From: Parvimonas sp015257355
Lineage (GTDB): Bacteria > Bacillota > Clostridia > Tissierellales > Peptoniphilaceae
Reading direction: 5' to 3' (one strand)
DNA length: 64,000 bases
Assembly (NCBI RefSeq): GCF_050262165.1
Contig: NZ_CP189844.1
The notes beneath the pieces were generated by a model. The model did no database searches. It saw nothing but the letters and a program-made list of their open reading frames with translations, and was not told the DNA's origin. Positions 52,001 through 59,675 of this stretch are shown here, piece after piece; positions within the stretch are counted from its first letter, which is position 1; every line of letters begins with the position of its first letter. The position numbers and the translations under genes are program-made.

Positions 52001-52776
52001 TTTCTGTAACAGGAAAAAATCTTGTTGGAAAAGAAATAGTAGTTAATAAAGTAGATATAATTAAGTCAAAAGATGTTGTTGTTTTTGATATTTACTTTAT
52101 AGATTCAGTTACAAAAGAAAAAGTTCAATTACCAATAGATGAATATACTGTTAAAATTCCAAAAGAAAATGGTCGAGAAGCTATTAAGGTATTCTATTTG
52201 AATGATAATAACGAGAATAAAGAAATTGAATTTACACAAGACGAAAGTTTTGTAACATTTGTAGCGACTCACTTCTCTAAATATGGAGTAGAATATAAGG
52301 CAAAAAATCCAGAAAATCCAGAAACATATAATTGGGTTCAAAATGATGATGGATCATGGACATACCAATCAGCAGATGGAAAAGTAGCTGTAAAAGATAG
52401 CTGGAAATCAATAGATAATGAATGGTATAGATTTGACAAAGATGGAAAAATGCTATCAAATCAATGGTTTGAAGAAAATGGAAAATGGTACTATATTGAA
52501 GCAAATGGAACAATGTCTAAAAACGAATGGATAATCGTTAATGGAAAATGGTACTATGCAAATGCAGATGGTAGAATTTCACAAAACGAATGGGTATTGG
52601 TAAATGGAAATTGGTACTTTGCAAATGCAAGTGGACGTATTGCTGATAGTGAATGGTTCATGGTAGGTGGAAAGTGGTATTATGCTGAAAAAGGCGGACT
52701 AATCGCACAAGGCAAAACTCTTAAAATCAACAATGTAAACTATACATTTGACTCAAATGGTGTATTAGTTAAATAA
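49087..52776 (+). CDS. Large secreted surface protein with Ig-like repeats and choline-binding-type repeats
   Basis: 1229 residues. A signal peptide covers about 1-27 (STYA/KES). Two clearly homologous Ig-like modules occupy about 158-270 and 275-388 (NAIV-V, NLS-EGG-VNL, KR-ND-HI, VYTIKFNT). More divergent IPT/Ig-like modules run to about 1075. The C-terminus (about 1081-1229) has six to seven cell-wall-binding repeats of the choline/glucan type (GKWYYANADGRISQNEW pattern). No LPXTG, so anchoring is non-covalent through these repeats, probably to wall polysaccharide or teichoic acid choline (inference). AT-rich low-complexity composition suits a surface protein under diversification. Confidence 0.9.
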   Translation: MKMLKKIFAFVLLFSIVFSSIGISTYAKESSALTEVVDSSITSPEEDGKRVFTLKGSDLEDNDIKAKVVVKGQTERLADVENSITFSEDTKESSSRKVVTLTFPKNETAKSIQYEVSFSVNGDNGSFYEEFKKVVRIRKSTTDNGGVVTPVEPVFPRPVIENAIVNVDSDVENLSAEGGEVNLTVFTKRINDKHISPDKIKLQVSLDGVVTDLGKNVEVKGEKAKKTMTLNFPKNTTTKEQVYTIKFNTIGVDTEYQDEPIITIKVAPGEQIIEENAIVRVTPENQNLPTEGGKANLELITKRVNDNHITADQVKVQVLLNNVDTNLGKKAVVEGDKARKTISIDFPKNNTTSEQVYTLKFNTNGSETAFQDNPTVTVTVAPGAEENKMVINELKAKIPNMPKDGGVNTITVKGENLESDKLKLEIFKVENGVETKVNMPYTFNGTSKVQSASLDFPKATSNKEEVYKVKLNDKEVTVTVGGEESGEIIDLHPSNVYIDNTKTKITLKFDEKIFTVKDVETLKAGISYKKETSDIFAKLKAEDKVEIVEDKIVVTLANPVEIKNGAAIRLEERIIKDANNRENRAVEQFIKGALPIVNEANIVEGEVLTKIGGNVKVKLVGENLSEAVMVKILKNNKDKTSNSEITDTANVKVEVVNNKEQNITFVLPQNSTEKAETYSVMVSLDKGKTYSSAIGVNILQNRAKRLVATVLPTEKLTDKPILSFMSIQSYGTTGGGTEHPDVTHTFTPVGQESKKTWVTMFGANFNKALTKIKVVDENGVEWYPLQNEGTSDSMDNFIMVSPDGTGIYGNGNTQMFELICPRNITSPSNPNGDVTFKYLVAVDGVNFDQEIFVKATVVNDQVGKKENLTPDEISEVKVKHETADGKVAFPETTVRGYKWSKLRSFNVRPIENNEDFDAIKYKVVRADGSIEEKEIGYIHEEKVKDIKEVTFIYKSKINPEEEITLTDEETKISVTGKNLVGKEIVVNKVDIIKSKDVVVFDIYFIDSVTKEKVQLPIDEYTVKIPKENGREAIKVFYLNDNNENKEIEFTQDESFVTFVATHFSKYGVEYKAKNPENPETYNWVQNDDGSWTYQSADGKVAVKDSWKSIDNEWYRFDKDGKMLSNQWFEENGKWYYIEANGTMSKNEWIIVNGKWYYANADGRISQNEWVLVNGNWYFANASGRIADSEWFMVGGKWYYAEKGGLIAQGKTLKINNVNYTFDSNGVLVK

Positions 52777-52787
52777 ATAATAGTATT

Positions 52788-52820
52788 AAAAACTCCGATA
52801 ATATAATCGGAGTTTTTTAG
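52788..52820 (+). terminator. Terminator of the surface protein gene
   Basis: AAAACTCCGAT-AATAT-AATCGGAGTTTTTT. Confidence 0.9.
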
Positions 52821-52975
52821 TGTTTACTATTATAAAATCAATGTTTTATTATTAATCTTTATTATGAATAAGCATTATTCATTAAAAATTCTAATTTTAC
52901 TTAATAATACATTAGTGTTATAATACAATTATAGTAATACAAGGTAATGTGTTTGGCTAAATGATAATATTTTTT

Positions 52976-53020
52976 TGGAGGTGATGGTTAAAAATTGCCA
53001 AATACTTACTTTTAAAGATT
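52976..53020 (+). promoter_or_regulatory. Orphan perfect Shine-Dalgarno in the leader of the dehydratase-like operon
   Basis: GGAGGTGAT (52977-52985) is a nine-base match to the expected anti-SD, yet the overlapping ATG (52984) is too close and opens only 12 codons. A TATAAT (about 52917) upstream suggests that this region is transcribed. The following bases 53021-53101 hold no obvious structure. The gene at 53102 has only a weak AAAGAG before its ATG. Confidence 0.4.
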
Positions 53021-53101
53021 GAATTTATCATAGAAATTCTTGAAAAATATCTAAATGATAATGTACTATAAAGAAGGGAATATGATTATATCAAAGAGAT
53101 T

Positions 53102-53917
53102 ATGGAAAATTTGAGAGAAGAAATTTTAGAGCTAAGAAGAAATGCATTTATAGAGACAATAATGGGATTAGATAATGAAAGATACATAATTGGATACTTG
53201 GGGAAAACTGTTCCAAAAGAGATTTTTTATGGTTTTGACTTAGTACCTCTACCTTTGGATGGGGTAGATAAATACATATTAAATTATTCTAATGAAAAAA
53301 ATTTATGTAGCATAGTTAATTCAACACTAACTTATGCTTTAACAAAAAAATGTCCTCTAATTTATAATGCAAAATTACTTGTTGTAGATAATTCCTGTCC
53401 TTTACTTTTGAAAACAATGAAAGAAAATCTTAAGGATAAGATTTATTTCTATGACGGAAATATAGAAAAATTAAAAAATAGAGTTGTAGAAGTCTACAAT
53501 AGAGATTTTTTTGAAAATAAATTTTTAAATGCAGTTGAACTATCCAAAATTATTTCTTCAAAACTTCAAAAACTTTCAAAAACAGATATAGATTCCAGAT
53601 TTTTATACGAAGTTGAATTCTATACTCAATTTATTTTCTCGTTGGAAGATAAAATTACTATGATTGATAGGGTATTGTCGAATTATAAAGATGTAGACAA
53701 AAAAAGACAAAAGCTATATGTACCAAGAGCAATTCAAATTTTGGATGATATTGATAAGGAATATAAAAACTATCAGATTATAGAGAATTTTTGTCTAGGC
53801 GAAGTTTTTAAAACTTATAAAAAAAGTGGCTATGAGTTTTTAAAAGAGAAATATAATGAAAATAGAGTTGATAAATTAGATATTTTATTTGAGAATTGTC
53901 CCTATGATAATAAATAA
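53102..53917 (+). CDS. 2-hydroxyacyl-CoA dehydratase-family small subunit
   Basis: 271 residues with the family N-terminal pattern GYLGKTVPKEIFYGFDLVPLPLDG (usual G--C-YVPEE). Cys residues appear in NLCSIVN, KKCPLIY and NSCPLLL, which may bind iron-sulfur. It is shorter and more divergent than catalytic subunits. The double-cubane-cluster protein follows after 23 bases. It probably partners or modulates that protein (inference). The RBS is weak, and the start could be within a few codons of the one given. Confidence 0.7.
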   Translation: MENLREEILELRRNAFIETIMGLDNERYIIGYLGKTVPKEIFYGFDLVPLPLDGVDKYILNYSNEKNLCSIVNSTLTYALTKKCPLIYNAKLLVVDNSCPLLLKTMKENLKDKIYFYDGNIEKLKNRVVEVYNRDFFENKFLNAVELSKIISSKLQKLSKTDIDSRFLYEVEFYTQFIFSLEDKITMIDRVLSNYKDVDKKRQKLYVPRAIQILDDIDKEYKNYQIIENFCLGEVFKTYKKSGYEFLKEKYNENRVDKLDILFENCPYDNK

Positions 53918-53940
53918 AAATTTATTTTAGGAGGCAAAAA

Positions 53941-55215
53941 ATGGCTGATTACAGAAAAATGTGGGAAGATTTAAATATGGACGTTGATACTCATGATATC
54001 TTATGCGAAGTTTTACCTGTTGCATTTGGAGATGTTTTTTTAAGTCAAGAAAACAGACCAGAGAGTATGGATTATTTCAATATGGTTGTAGCTGAAATTC
54101 ATGGAATTAGACCTGCAGAATTAATTGAATTCCAAAAACAAGGTGGAAAAGTTGTAGGCTCTTTCTGTATCCACGTTCCTGATGAAGTTGTACTAGGAGC
54201 AGGAGCAATTGCCACTGGACTATGTAGTGGATCTCAATTCTGGGTTCCTGGTGGAGAAAAAGTTCTTCCAACATCAACTTGTCCATTAATTAAAGCATCA
54301 CTTGGAGCAAGATTTGATAGAACTTGTCCTTTCTTTAGAATAGCTGACCTTTTTGTTGGAGAAACAACTTGTGATGGAAAGAAAAAAGCTTGGGAAATTT
54401 TGGCGAAAGATGCTCCAATGTATATTATGGATATTCCACAAATGAAAAGAGAAAAAGACTTTGCGAAGTGGAAAGAAGAAATTATTTCCTATATGGCTGA
54501 ATTAGAAAAATTAACTGGAAATAAGATTACTGAAGAAAGTTTGAAGAATGCTATTGTAACATTGAATAATAAGAGAAGAGCTTTACAAAGATTAAATAGC
54601 TTTAGAAAATTAGAAAATGTTCCTATTTCAGGTAGAGATGTTTTACTTATTACACAAATTGCATTTTATGATGATCCAGTAAGATTTACAGCACAAGTAA
54701 ATAGACTTTGTGATGAACTTGAAGAAAGAGCTAAAAATAATGTAAGTGTTTATCAAAAAGGAGCAAAGAGAATTTTATTAACAGGAACTCCACTTTCAAT
54801 TCCTAACTGGAAGATTCATCAAATAGTTGAAAATATCGGTGGAATGGTTGTATGTGAAGAAATGTGTACAGGTAATAGATATTCAGAACATCTTGTTGAC
54901 GAAAGTGGTAATACTATTGATGAAATGGTAGAAAACTTAACTCGTAGATATTTAGGAAGTATAAACTGCGCATGCTTTACTCCAAATACTGAAAGAGTTG
55001 ATGATATAATGAGATTGGTTAAGGAATACAATATTGACGGAGTTATTGATATTAACTTAAAATTCTGTACACTTTATGACACAGAGGGAACAATTGTAGA
55101 AAAAGCTTTGAAAGAAGCAAAAATTCCTGTTCTTGGAATCGAAACTGACTATACAGATTCAGATAGTGAACAATTAAAAACTAGAATTGGTGCATTCATA
55201 GAGATGATGAGCTAA
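53941..55215 (+). CDS. Double-cubane-cluster protein (2-hydroxyacyl-CoA dehydratase family, YjiM type)
   Basis: 424 residues. Cysteines in the expected places: SFCIHVPDEVV, GLCSGSQFW, STCPLIKASLG, RTCPFF, EEMCTGNRY, NCACFTPN and KFCTLYDTE. They match family members that hold a [8Fe-9S] double-cubane cluster as in the Carboxydothermus protein. Low-potential electron chemistry is expected, but the substrate is unknown. The cognate ATP-dependent activator (HgdC/YjiL) is not in this operon. An AGGAGG RBS precedes the ATG. Its stop overlaps the DUF3343 start. Confidence 0.85.
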   Translation: MADYRKMWEDLNMDVDTHDILCEVLPVAFGDVFLSQENRPESMDYFNMVVAEIHGIRPAELIEFQKQGGKVVGSFCIHVPDEVVLGAGAIATGLCSGSQFWVPGGEKVLPTSTCPLIKASLGARFDRTCPFFRIADLFVGETTCDGKKKAWEILAKDAPMYIMDIPQMKREKDFAKWKEEIISYMAELEKLTGNKITEESLKNAIVTLNNKRRALQRLNSFRKLENVPISGRDVLLITQIAFYDDPVRFTAQVNRLCDELEERAKNNVSVYQKGAKRILLTGTPLSIPNWKIHQIVENIGGMVVCEEMCTGNRYSEHLVDESGNTIDEMVENLTRRYLGSINCACFTPNTERVDDIMRLVKEYNIDGVIDINLKFCTLYDTEGTIVEKALKEAKIPVLGIETDYTDSDSEQLKTRIGAFIEMMS

Positions 55216-55469
55216 TGTTATATTATATATTTTTTAAAGACACAAAAAACGGTCAGGAGCTTTATCAATTAATGAAAGAACAAGGTATAAAATGCACAAT
55301 AGCACCTACACCAAAAACAGAGGATCACTGTTGTGGAATAAGCATTTTATATTATAATTTTGAAGATAGAGAATTGATAGAAAAGTTGATTTTAGAAAAT
55401 AAAATAGAGATTTTAAAATTCTACGAAAAAGAAAAAGATATTAATCCTGATAGAATGAGATTTTGTTAG
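55215..55469 (+). CDS. DUF3343 small protein
   Basis: 84 residues, overlapping the preceding stop by one base (TAATG). The family is a putative sulfur/selenium carrier-like fold. This member has DHCCGISI and a C-terminal Cys (RMRFC). It regularly follows YjiM-type genes, suggesting that it helps cluster maturation or activation (inference). Confidence 0.8.
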   Translation: MLYYIFFKDTKNGQELYQLMKEQGIKCTIAPTPKTEDHCCGISILYYNFEDRELIEKLILENKIEILKFYEKEKDINPDRMRFC

Positions 55470-55470
55470 A

Positions 55471-55506
55471 AATAACCCTAGCTATTACTTACGCTAGGGT
55501 TTTTCT
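55471..55506 (+). terminator. Terminator of the double-cubane operon
   Basis: AACCCTAGC-TATTACTTA-CGCTAGGGTT followed by T-run. Confidence 0.9.
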
Positions 55507-55559
55507 TATAAAAAATATAAAAAACTTCGGCTATGTCGAAGTTTCAGATTATTATTTTT

Positions 55560-55775
55560 CGTAAGCTTATTTACTTTTAACGTCTTGCTACAAAACTATG
55601 TTATTTCCCTTATACGTCATCTCGACCGTAGTGAATCTAGCCCTAACTTTGCTTGTTTACAAGCAAAAGTAGGTCTGACGCAAAGATTGTTCAAATCTTT
55701 GATTTGAGTACAATCGACTGTGGAGATCTCATACTTTTGCTTTAGCAAAAGTAAATGTATCGTAGATACGTTGGG
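55560..55775. repeat. Interspersed repeat block D
   Basis: Contains TTAACGTCTTGCTAC, ACGTCATCTCGACCGTAGTG, CTAGCCCTAACTTTGCTTG with TTGTTTACAAGCAA, the CGCAAAGATTGTTCAAATCTTTG hairpin shared with block C, TGGAGATCTCATACTTTTGC with TTTTGCTTTAGCAAAA and ATGTATCGTAGATACG. It ends at the GC-rich GGTACCCGGGAACC. It fills the gap between convergent genes. Confidence 0.8.
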
Positions 55776-55814
55776 TACCCGGGAACCTTGTTGTTTCACA
55801 ATAAAAACAAAAAT

Positions 55815-55854
55815 ATAAAAAAAGCAAAGACAAAAATTATACTTTGTCTTTGCT
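55815..55854 (-). terminator. Terminator of the minus-strand membrane-protein pair
   Basis: GCAAAGACAAA and TTTGTCTTTGC arms (minus strand) followed by seven T. Confidence 0.88.
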
Positions 55855-55857
55855 CTG

Positions 55858-55886
55858 AAACTTCGACTATGTCGAAGTTTTTTTTA
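55858..55886 (+). terminator. Plus-strand hairpin with T-run
   Basis: AAACTTCGAC-TAT-GTCGAAGTTT followed by T. A close relative without T-run lies at about 55522-55545. Confidence 0.65.
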
Positions 55887-56336
55887 TCTTTGTACATTAA
55901 ATTTAAAAGTTTCTTCATCCTTATCGAAAGTTAATTCATAAGTTTTTCCCTTTTCAACTTCAAGTGAAAGTTTAGTAGGTCCCCAAGTTTTAGTTACATT
56001 CTTATGTACTAAGCCTGGTCTTGTATAACTATAAGCAAGTTCAACATCTACTGTTCCTGGTAATGCATAAATTACTGATTTAGTTCCTTCATATGCTATT
56101 TTTGGATAAGCATTTGAACTTAAAATTCTTCCAGCAAGACTATTGTTTGAAAATGCACTAAAGCTAGTAACTAGATAAATTTTAACTGCATCAGGATGGT
56201 CAGAAAGCCATTTTTCGTATCCTTGTTTTCTTTTTTTCATCCAAATTACAATTCCGATAACATAAACTATTAAAACCGCAGGAATTATATAAGCCATAAC
56301 TCCCATATTTTTAATCATTTGTGAAATATTATCCAT
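55884..56336 (-). CDS. Single-pass membrane protein of unknown function
   Basis: 150 residues. One helix (about 14-33) is followed by MKKRKQGYEKWL and a soluble beta-rich C-terminal domain with VDVELAYSYTRPG. No recognised family. It is 17 bases downstream of the next gene on the same strand, so they form an operon. Confidence 0.65.
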   Translation of the reverse strand: MDNISQMIKNMGVMAYIIPAVLIVYVIGIVIWMKKRKQGYEKWLSDHPDAVKIYLVTSFSAFSNNSLAGRILSSNAYPKIAYEGTKSVIYALPGTVDVELAYSYTRPGLVHKNVTKTWGPTKLSLEVEKGKTYELTFDKDEETFKFNVQR

Positions 56337-56353
56337 AATTTCCTCCTATATAT

Positions 56354-56788
56354 TTATTTTGCTTTTAAAGTAATTGATTCTGATTTATTTCCGACGATTC
56401 CAAGGTCTTCGATAAGGTTTTTAAATTGTTTATAACCTAATAATGATACATCGTAGCTTTTTGTCTTTCCACTTGAATCAATAACGATTAGATTTAAAAT
56501 ATCATTATTCTTTGACGTAGCTTTAAAATCACATTCTTCAATCCTGTATTCATCAACTTTTTTACCTTTAATAACTGTTAGAGTGTCATCAGTTACTTTT
56601 AAATATAATTTTCTATCGCTAAATGTAAAATACAATGATATAATTGCAACTGCTGCAACTATAATTGCATTAACATGTGGCTGAACAAAAAACTTTAGAA
56701 TAAAAGCTAAAAATATACATGCACAGACTAAAATAAATAATTCTTTGACTACTTGTAAAGATGTTGATTTGTATATTCTTTCGTTCAT
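56354..56788 (-). CDS. Two-helix membrane protein with a PH-like C-terminal domain
   Basis: 144 residues. Hydrophobic helices lie at about 12-33 and 38-57, then a compact domain (KLYLKVTDDTLTVIKGKKVDEYRIEEC) of the bacterial PH-like layout. First gene of a two-gene unit. Function unknown. Confidence 0.65.
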   Translation of the reverse strand: MNERIYKSTSLQVVKELFILVCACIFLAFILKFFVQPHVNAIIVAAVAIISLYFTFSDRKLYLKVTDDTLTVIKGKKVDEYRIEECDFKATSKNNDILNLIVIDSSGKTKSYDVSLLGYKQFKNLIEDLGIVGNKSESITLKAK

Positions 56789-56863
56789 AAATTTCTCCTT
56801 TTAATAAGATTTTAAAATAATCATCATATTTAACTCTATATAACAAATTGTTTCCTTAAAAAA

Positions 56864-57934
56864 CTATTTTAAATTCTTTCTAGTAAATATCATTTTTCCC
56901 GCAGGTGTTTGCAATATGCTTGTTACTGTTGTTTCAATAGTTTGTCCAATATAATCTTTTCCGTCTTCAACTACAATCATAGTTCCGTCGGAAAGGTATC
57001 CAAGACCTTGTTCAGGCTCTTTACCACGGTTTATAACTTCTACAATAAGTTTTTCACCTTGAATTACAACTGGCTTAACTGCAAGAGCTAATTCATTTAC
57101 ATTAAGTATTGAAATTTGTTGAAGAGAAGCTACTTTATTCAAATTATAATCATTTGTAATTAGCTTTCCATGATAGTCTTCTGTAAGCTTTAAAAGCTTG
57201 TGATCAACTTCTTTAATGTTCTTATAATCTTTATCTACAATTTTTATTTCAACATCTTTTTCGTTTTGAAGCAAATCTAAAATATCTAGACCACGTCTTC
57301 CTCTTTGTCTTCTATTAGGATCTTCAGAATCGGCTATATATTGCAATTCTTTAACCATAAACATCGGAATAATAATAGGTCCTTCTAAAAATCCAGTTTT
57401 AACTATATCGTAAATTCTACCATCTATAATAACTGAAGTATCTAAAATCTTAGGACAAGATTGTCCTTTTTTTACTGATTTTTCTCTTGAAAAAAGTTTG
57501 AACTTTAATAATTCCTCTTTTTTATCAACTGCAATTTTAATTCCTGCAAAACCAAGTCCAATATAAATGAAAATTGTAATTGTTGCACTTAATAGGCTTC
57601 CTACAACAGGAAGCTCTATATTAGAAATCGGTAGAGAAATTAAAAAAGCTATAACTAAACCAACTAAAAGTCCAACAATTGCACTAACAATATCTGAAGT
57701 TGGAGTTTTCTGAGCCTTTTTTCTAACATCTTCAAATGTGTCTGTAAGTTTCTTAATTATGACAGGGAATAAAAAATAAAAAATAATACCAAAAATAATT
57801 GCAAAAACTCCATAAATTGAAACTAAAACATCTTTACTTAATTCTAACGACGTAACTTGACCAAAGCCATAGGCAATCAGGATGCCAATAAGGCCACCAA
57901 AAACAAAGGTCAAGTACCTTAAAACTTTAAACAT
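56864..57934 (-). CDS. yacL: PIN/TRAM-domain membrane protein YacL
   Basis: 356 residues. Four N-terminal helices (about 1-140) precede a PIN nuclease domain (ILDTSVIIDGRIYDI with acidic residues, then DSEDPNRRQRGRRGLDILD and LITNDYNLNKVA). A TRAM RNA-binding domain (VINRGKEPEQGLGYLSDGTMIVVEDG) ends the protein. Linked to carD by a 9-base gap, the standard Firmicute neighbourhood. Confidence 0.92.
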   Translation of the reverse strand: MFKVLRYLTFVFGGLIGILIAYGFGQVTSLELSKDVLVSIYGVFAIIFGIIFYFLFPVIIKKLTDTFEDVRKKAQKTPTSDIVSAIVGLLVGLVIAFLISLPISNIELPVVGSLLSATITIFIYIGLGFAGIKIAVDKKEELLKFKLFSREKSVKKGQSCPKILDTSVIIDGRIYDIVKTGFLEGPIIIPMFMVKELQYIADSEDPNRRQRGRRGLDILDLLQNEKDVEIKIVDKDYKNIKEVDHKLLKLTEDYHGKLITNDYNLNKVASLQQISILNVNELALAVKPVVIQGEKLIVEVINRGKEPEQGLGYLSDGTMIVVEDGKDYIGQTIETTVTSILQTPAGKMIFTRKNLK

Positions 57935-57943
57935 ACTTTCCTC

Positions 57944-58423
57944 CTAATGTTCTGTTGAATATTCTATAATTTTGTTAATTTTGTGCTTTGAAAAACCACT
58001 TACCATAACAAATTCTGAAATCAAAATTCGTTTAGCAAGGTTTAACATAAACAATTCTTTTAGAGAAAGTTTACCTTTCTCATTTCTTACAGCCAATCCT
58101 TTAAAAACATAAGCTATTTCAAAAATATCTGTAGACTTAAGTCTTTGTGTATTTTCTTTGTACCTTTGAACCCAATTGTTCGGCATAGGGCATTTTTCGT
58201 AACTAAGATAGTCAAAAACTTTATCAAGTGTATCTAGGTTTACGAGTTCTCTAAATTGAAAATTTCTTATATCTCCTTCTTTGATGAAGATATGCAAATT
58301 TTGTTCAAAAGGGAGCTCTATAACATAAAATCGTTCTCTAACATCATCGAAATCTTTGTTTTCTATGCTTTTAATAAAACCTGCTCCATGCATAGGATAA
58401 AATATTTTGTCACCAACATCCAT
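57944..58423 (-). CDS. carD: CarD-family transcription regulator
   Basis: 159 residues. The N-terminal RNA-polymerase-interacting Tudor-like domain begins MDVGDKIFYPMHGAGFIKSI. The C-terminal helical DNA-binding part contains KLSLKELFMLNLAKRIL. It stabilises open complexes at rRNA-type promoters. It is the first gene of the carD-yacL unit, with GGAG before the ATG. Confidence 0.9.
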   Translation of the reverse strand: MDVGDKIFYPMHGAGFIKSIENKDFDDVRERFYVIELPFEQNLHIFIKEGDIRNFQFRELVNLDTLDKVFDYLSYEKCPMPNNWVQRYKENTQRLKSTDIFEIAYVFKGLAVRNEKGKLSLKELFMLNLAKRILISEFVMVSGFSKHKINKIIEYSTEH

Positions 58424-58523
58424 AGCAATCTCCTAAAAATTAAACCAACAACTACATAACGACCCTCCAATACTATTATACACCAAATACAAAAAAAATT
58501 AAAGGACTATTATGTTTCATACA

Positions 58524-58705
58524 CTAAATAATATTAAGTAAAAGCAGTAAATTTTCTTTAATTAATTTATTTTGCTTTAATATAAGTATGAAATTTTCAG
58601 TTAAATTTTTAGATTCTTTAAAGATTTTATTATCGTATTTTGACTTAAAAACCTTAGCTTTAATATTGTTTTCTATAAGACCTTCTTCTAATTCCAATTC
58701 TATTT
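58524..58705 (-). pseudogene. Out-of-frame C-terminal tail of the YprB-like nuclease gene
   Basis: After the stop at 58706 the neighbouring frame stays open to 58524 and reads KIKIELELEEGL, then KAKVFKSKYDNKIF and KENLLLLLNII. Adding one A to an A-run near 58708 would join it to the upstream ORF, giving about 300 residues. It is either a frameshift mutation, a sequencing indel or slippage. Confidence 0.6.
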
Positions 58706-59425
58706 TTATTTTTCTTTATTACTTATAATGCTGTAATTTTGTTGATGAAAATTTAAAATTAAATTTTTAGGATTAGAAAGTCTAATAACTAGAAAGTTTT
58801 TTTGTATATAAAGAGTTTTCATAACTCCAGTAAAATTCTTATTATTAATTGTAAGTATTCTATTTAAAATACTTTCTTTATATTCATAAATATGGCTTAA
58901 AACTTGTAAGTCAATATAATTATGATATATTAATTTTGATAGCATTTCATTGTCTTTAAGTTCTTGATACATCTTAAATATCTTTGGCATTTCTTGTTGA
59001 TTAACATGATCATGCACATCAAAACCAAGTCTTTTTCCTAAATTTATAGCTTTAAGACTAGGCTCGTCTAAAAAGAAATTTAGCTTTTGGAGTTGCCTAT
59101 AAATATCAGTGTTTTCAAAATTAAATTTAGGAATATTATATTTTTCCATTTTTTTTCTGATGAAAGGGAAGTCAAATCTATCACCATTATATGAGATAAT
59201 TTTTTTATCATTTAAAAGTTTTGAAAGCTCTAAAATCAGTTCTTTTTCTTCTTTTTCATCTTCTATATAATATTGAGAATAGATTAATTCATTATCTTTT
59301 TTTTCGCAGATTCCAAACATATACATAAAATCTTTGCTTCGATTAAGTCCAGTTGTTTCTATATCAAATAAAGTATAATTTTCAAAATTTGAATCAGTTT
59401 TTTCAATATTTACAACTTTTTTCAT
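58706..59425 (-). CDS. YprB-like RNase H-fold exonuclease (apparently truncated)
   Basis: 239 residues. The DnaQ/RNase H-like domain has the first acidic motif FDIETTGLNRSKD, then ISYNGDRFDFPFIRKKM, HDHVNQQEMPKIFKMY and YNHYIDLQVL-like HNYIDLQVLSHIYEY. This is the YprB ribonuclease H-like family. The C-terminus appears cut by a poly-A frameshift. AAGGAG precedes the ATG. Confidence 0.8.
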   Translation of the reverse strand: MKKVVNIEKTDSNFENYTLFDIETTGLNRSKDFMYMFGICEKKDNELIYSQYYIEDEKEEKELILELSKLLNDKKIISYNGDRFDFPFIRKKMEKYNIPKFNFENTDIYRQLQKLNFFLDEPSLKAINLGKRLGFDVHDHVNQQEMPKIFKMYQELKDNEMLSKLIYHNYIDLQVLSHIYEYKESILNRILTINNKNFTGVMKTLYIQKNFLVIRLSNPKNLILNFHQQNYSIISNKEK

Positions 59426-59457
59426 AACAACTCCTTTCTTAAAGTGGTTTTAAATAG

Positions 59458-59490
59458 AAAAAAAGTAGAGTCGAAAAACTCTACTTTTTA
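59458..59490 (-). terminator. Terminator of the tRNA-His/tRNA-Leu unit
   Basis: AAAAAGTAGAGT and ACTCTACTTTTT arms around TTTTCG (minus strand), then T-rich sequence. Confidence 0.88.
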
Positions 59491-59508
59491 ACTACTATCC
59501 ATAGTACA

Positions 59509-59592
59509 TGGTGCAGGAAAGAGGACTTGAACCCCCACGTCAATGACACTAGATCCTAAGTCTAGCGCGTCTGCCAGTTCCGCCATTCCTGC
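59509..59592 (-). tRNA. tRNA-Leu (anticodon TAG)
   Basis: Minus strand GCAGGAA acceptor arm pairing TTCCTGC, A73 and encoded CCA. The anticodon loop CTTAGGA gives TAG, with a long variable arm and GTTCAAGTC T-loop. Length 84 nt. Confidence 0.95.
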
Positions 59593-59597
59593 ATATA

Positions 59598-59675
59598 TGG
59601 GGTGGATGATGGGATTCGAACCCATGACCTTCAGAGCCACAATCTGACGCCCTAACCAGCTAGGCCACACCCACC
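59598..59675 (-). tRNA. tRNA-His (anticodon GTG)
   Basis: Minus strand. The extra 5' G (G-1) faces C73, followed by CCA, which is characteristic of tRNA-His. The anticodon loop TTGTGGC gives GTG, and GTTCGAATC is in the T-arm. It is 5 bases upstream of tRNA-Leu, so they are co-transcribed. Confidence 0.95.

Noticed and set aside
55617..55799. 60-residue minus-strand ORF in repeat block D
   Set aside because: Consists of repeat modules, with no RBS.
59488..59670. 60-residue ORF on the minus strand
   Set aside because: It is the translation of tRNA-Leu and tRNA-His genes.
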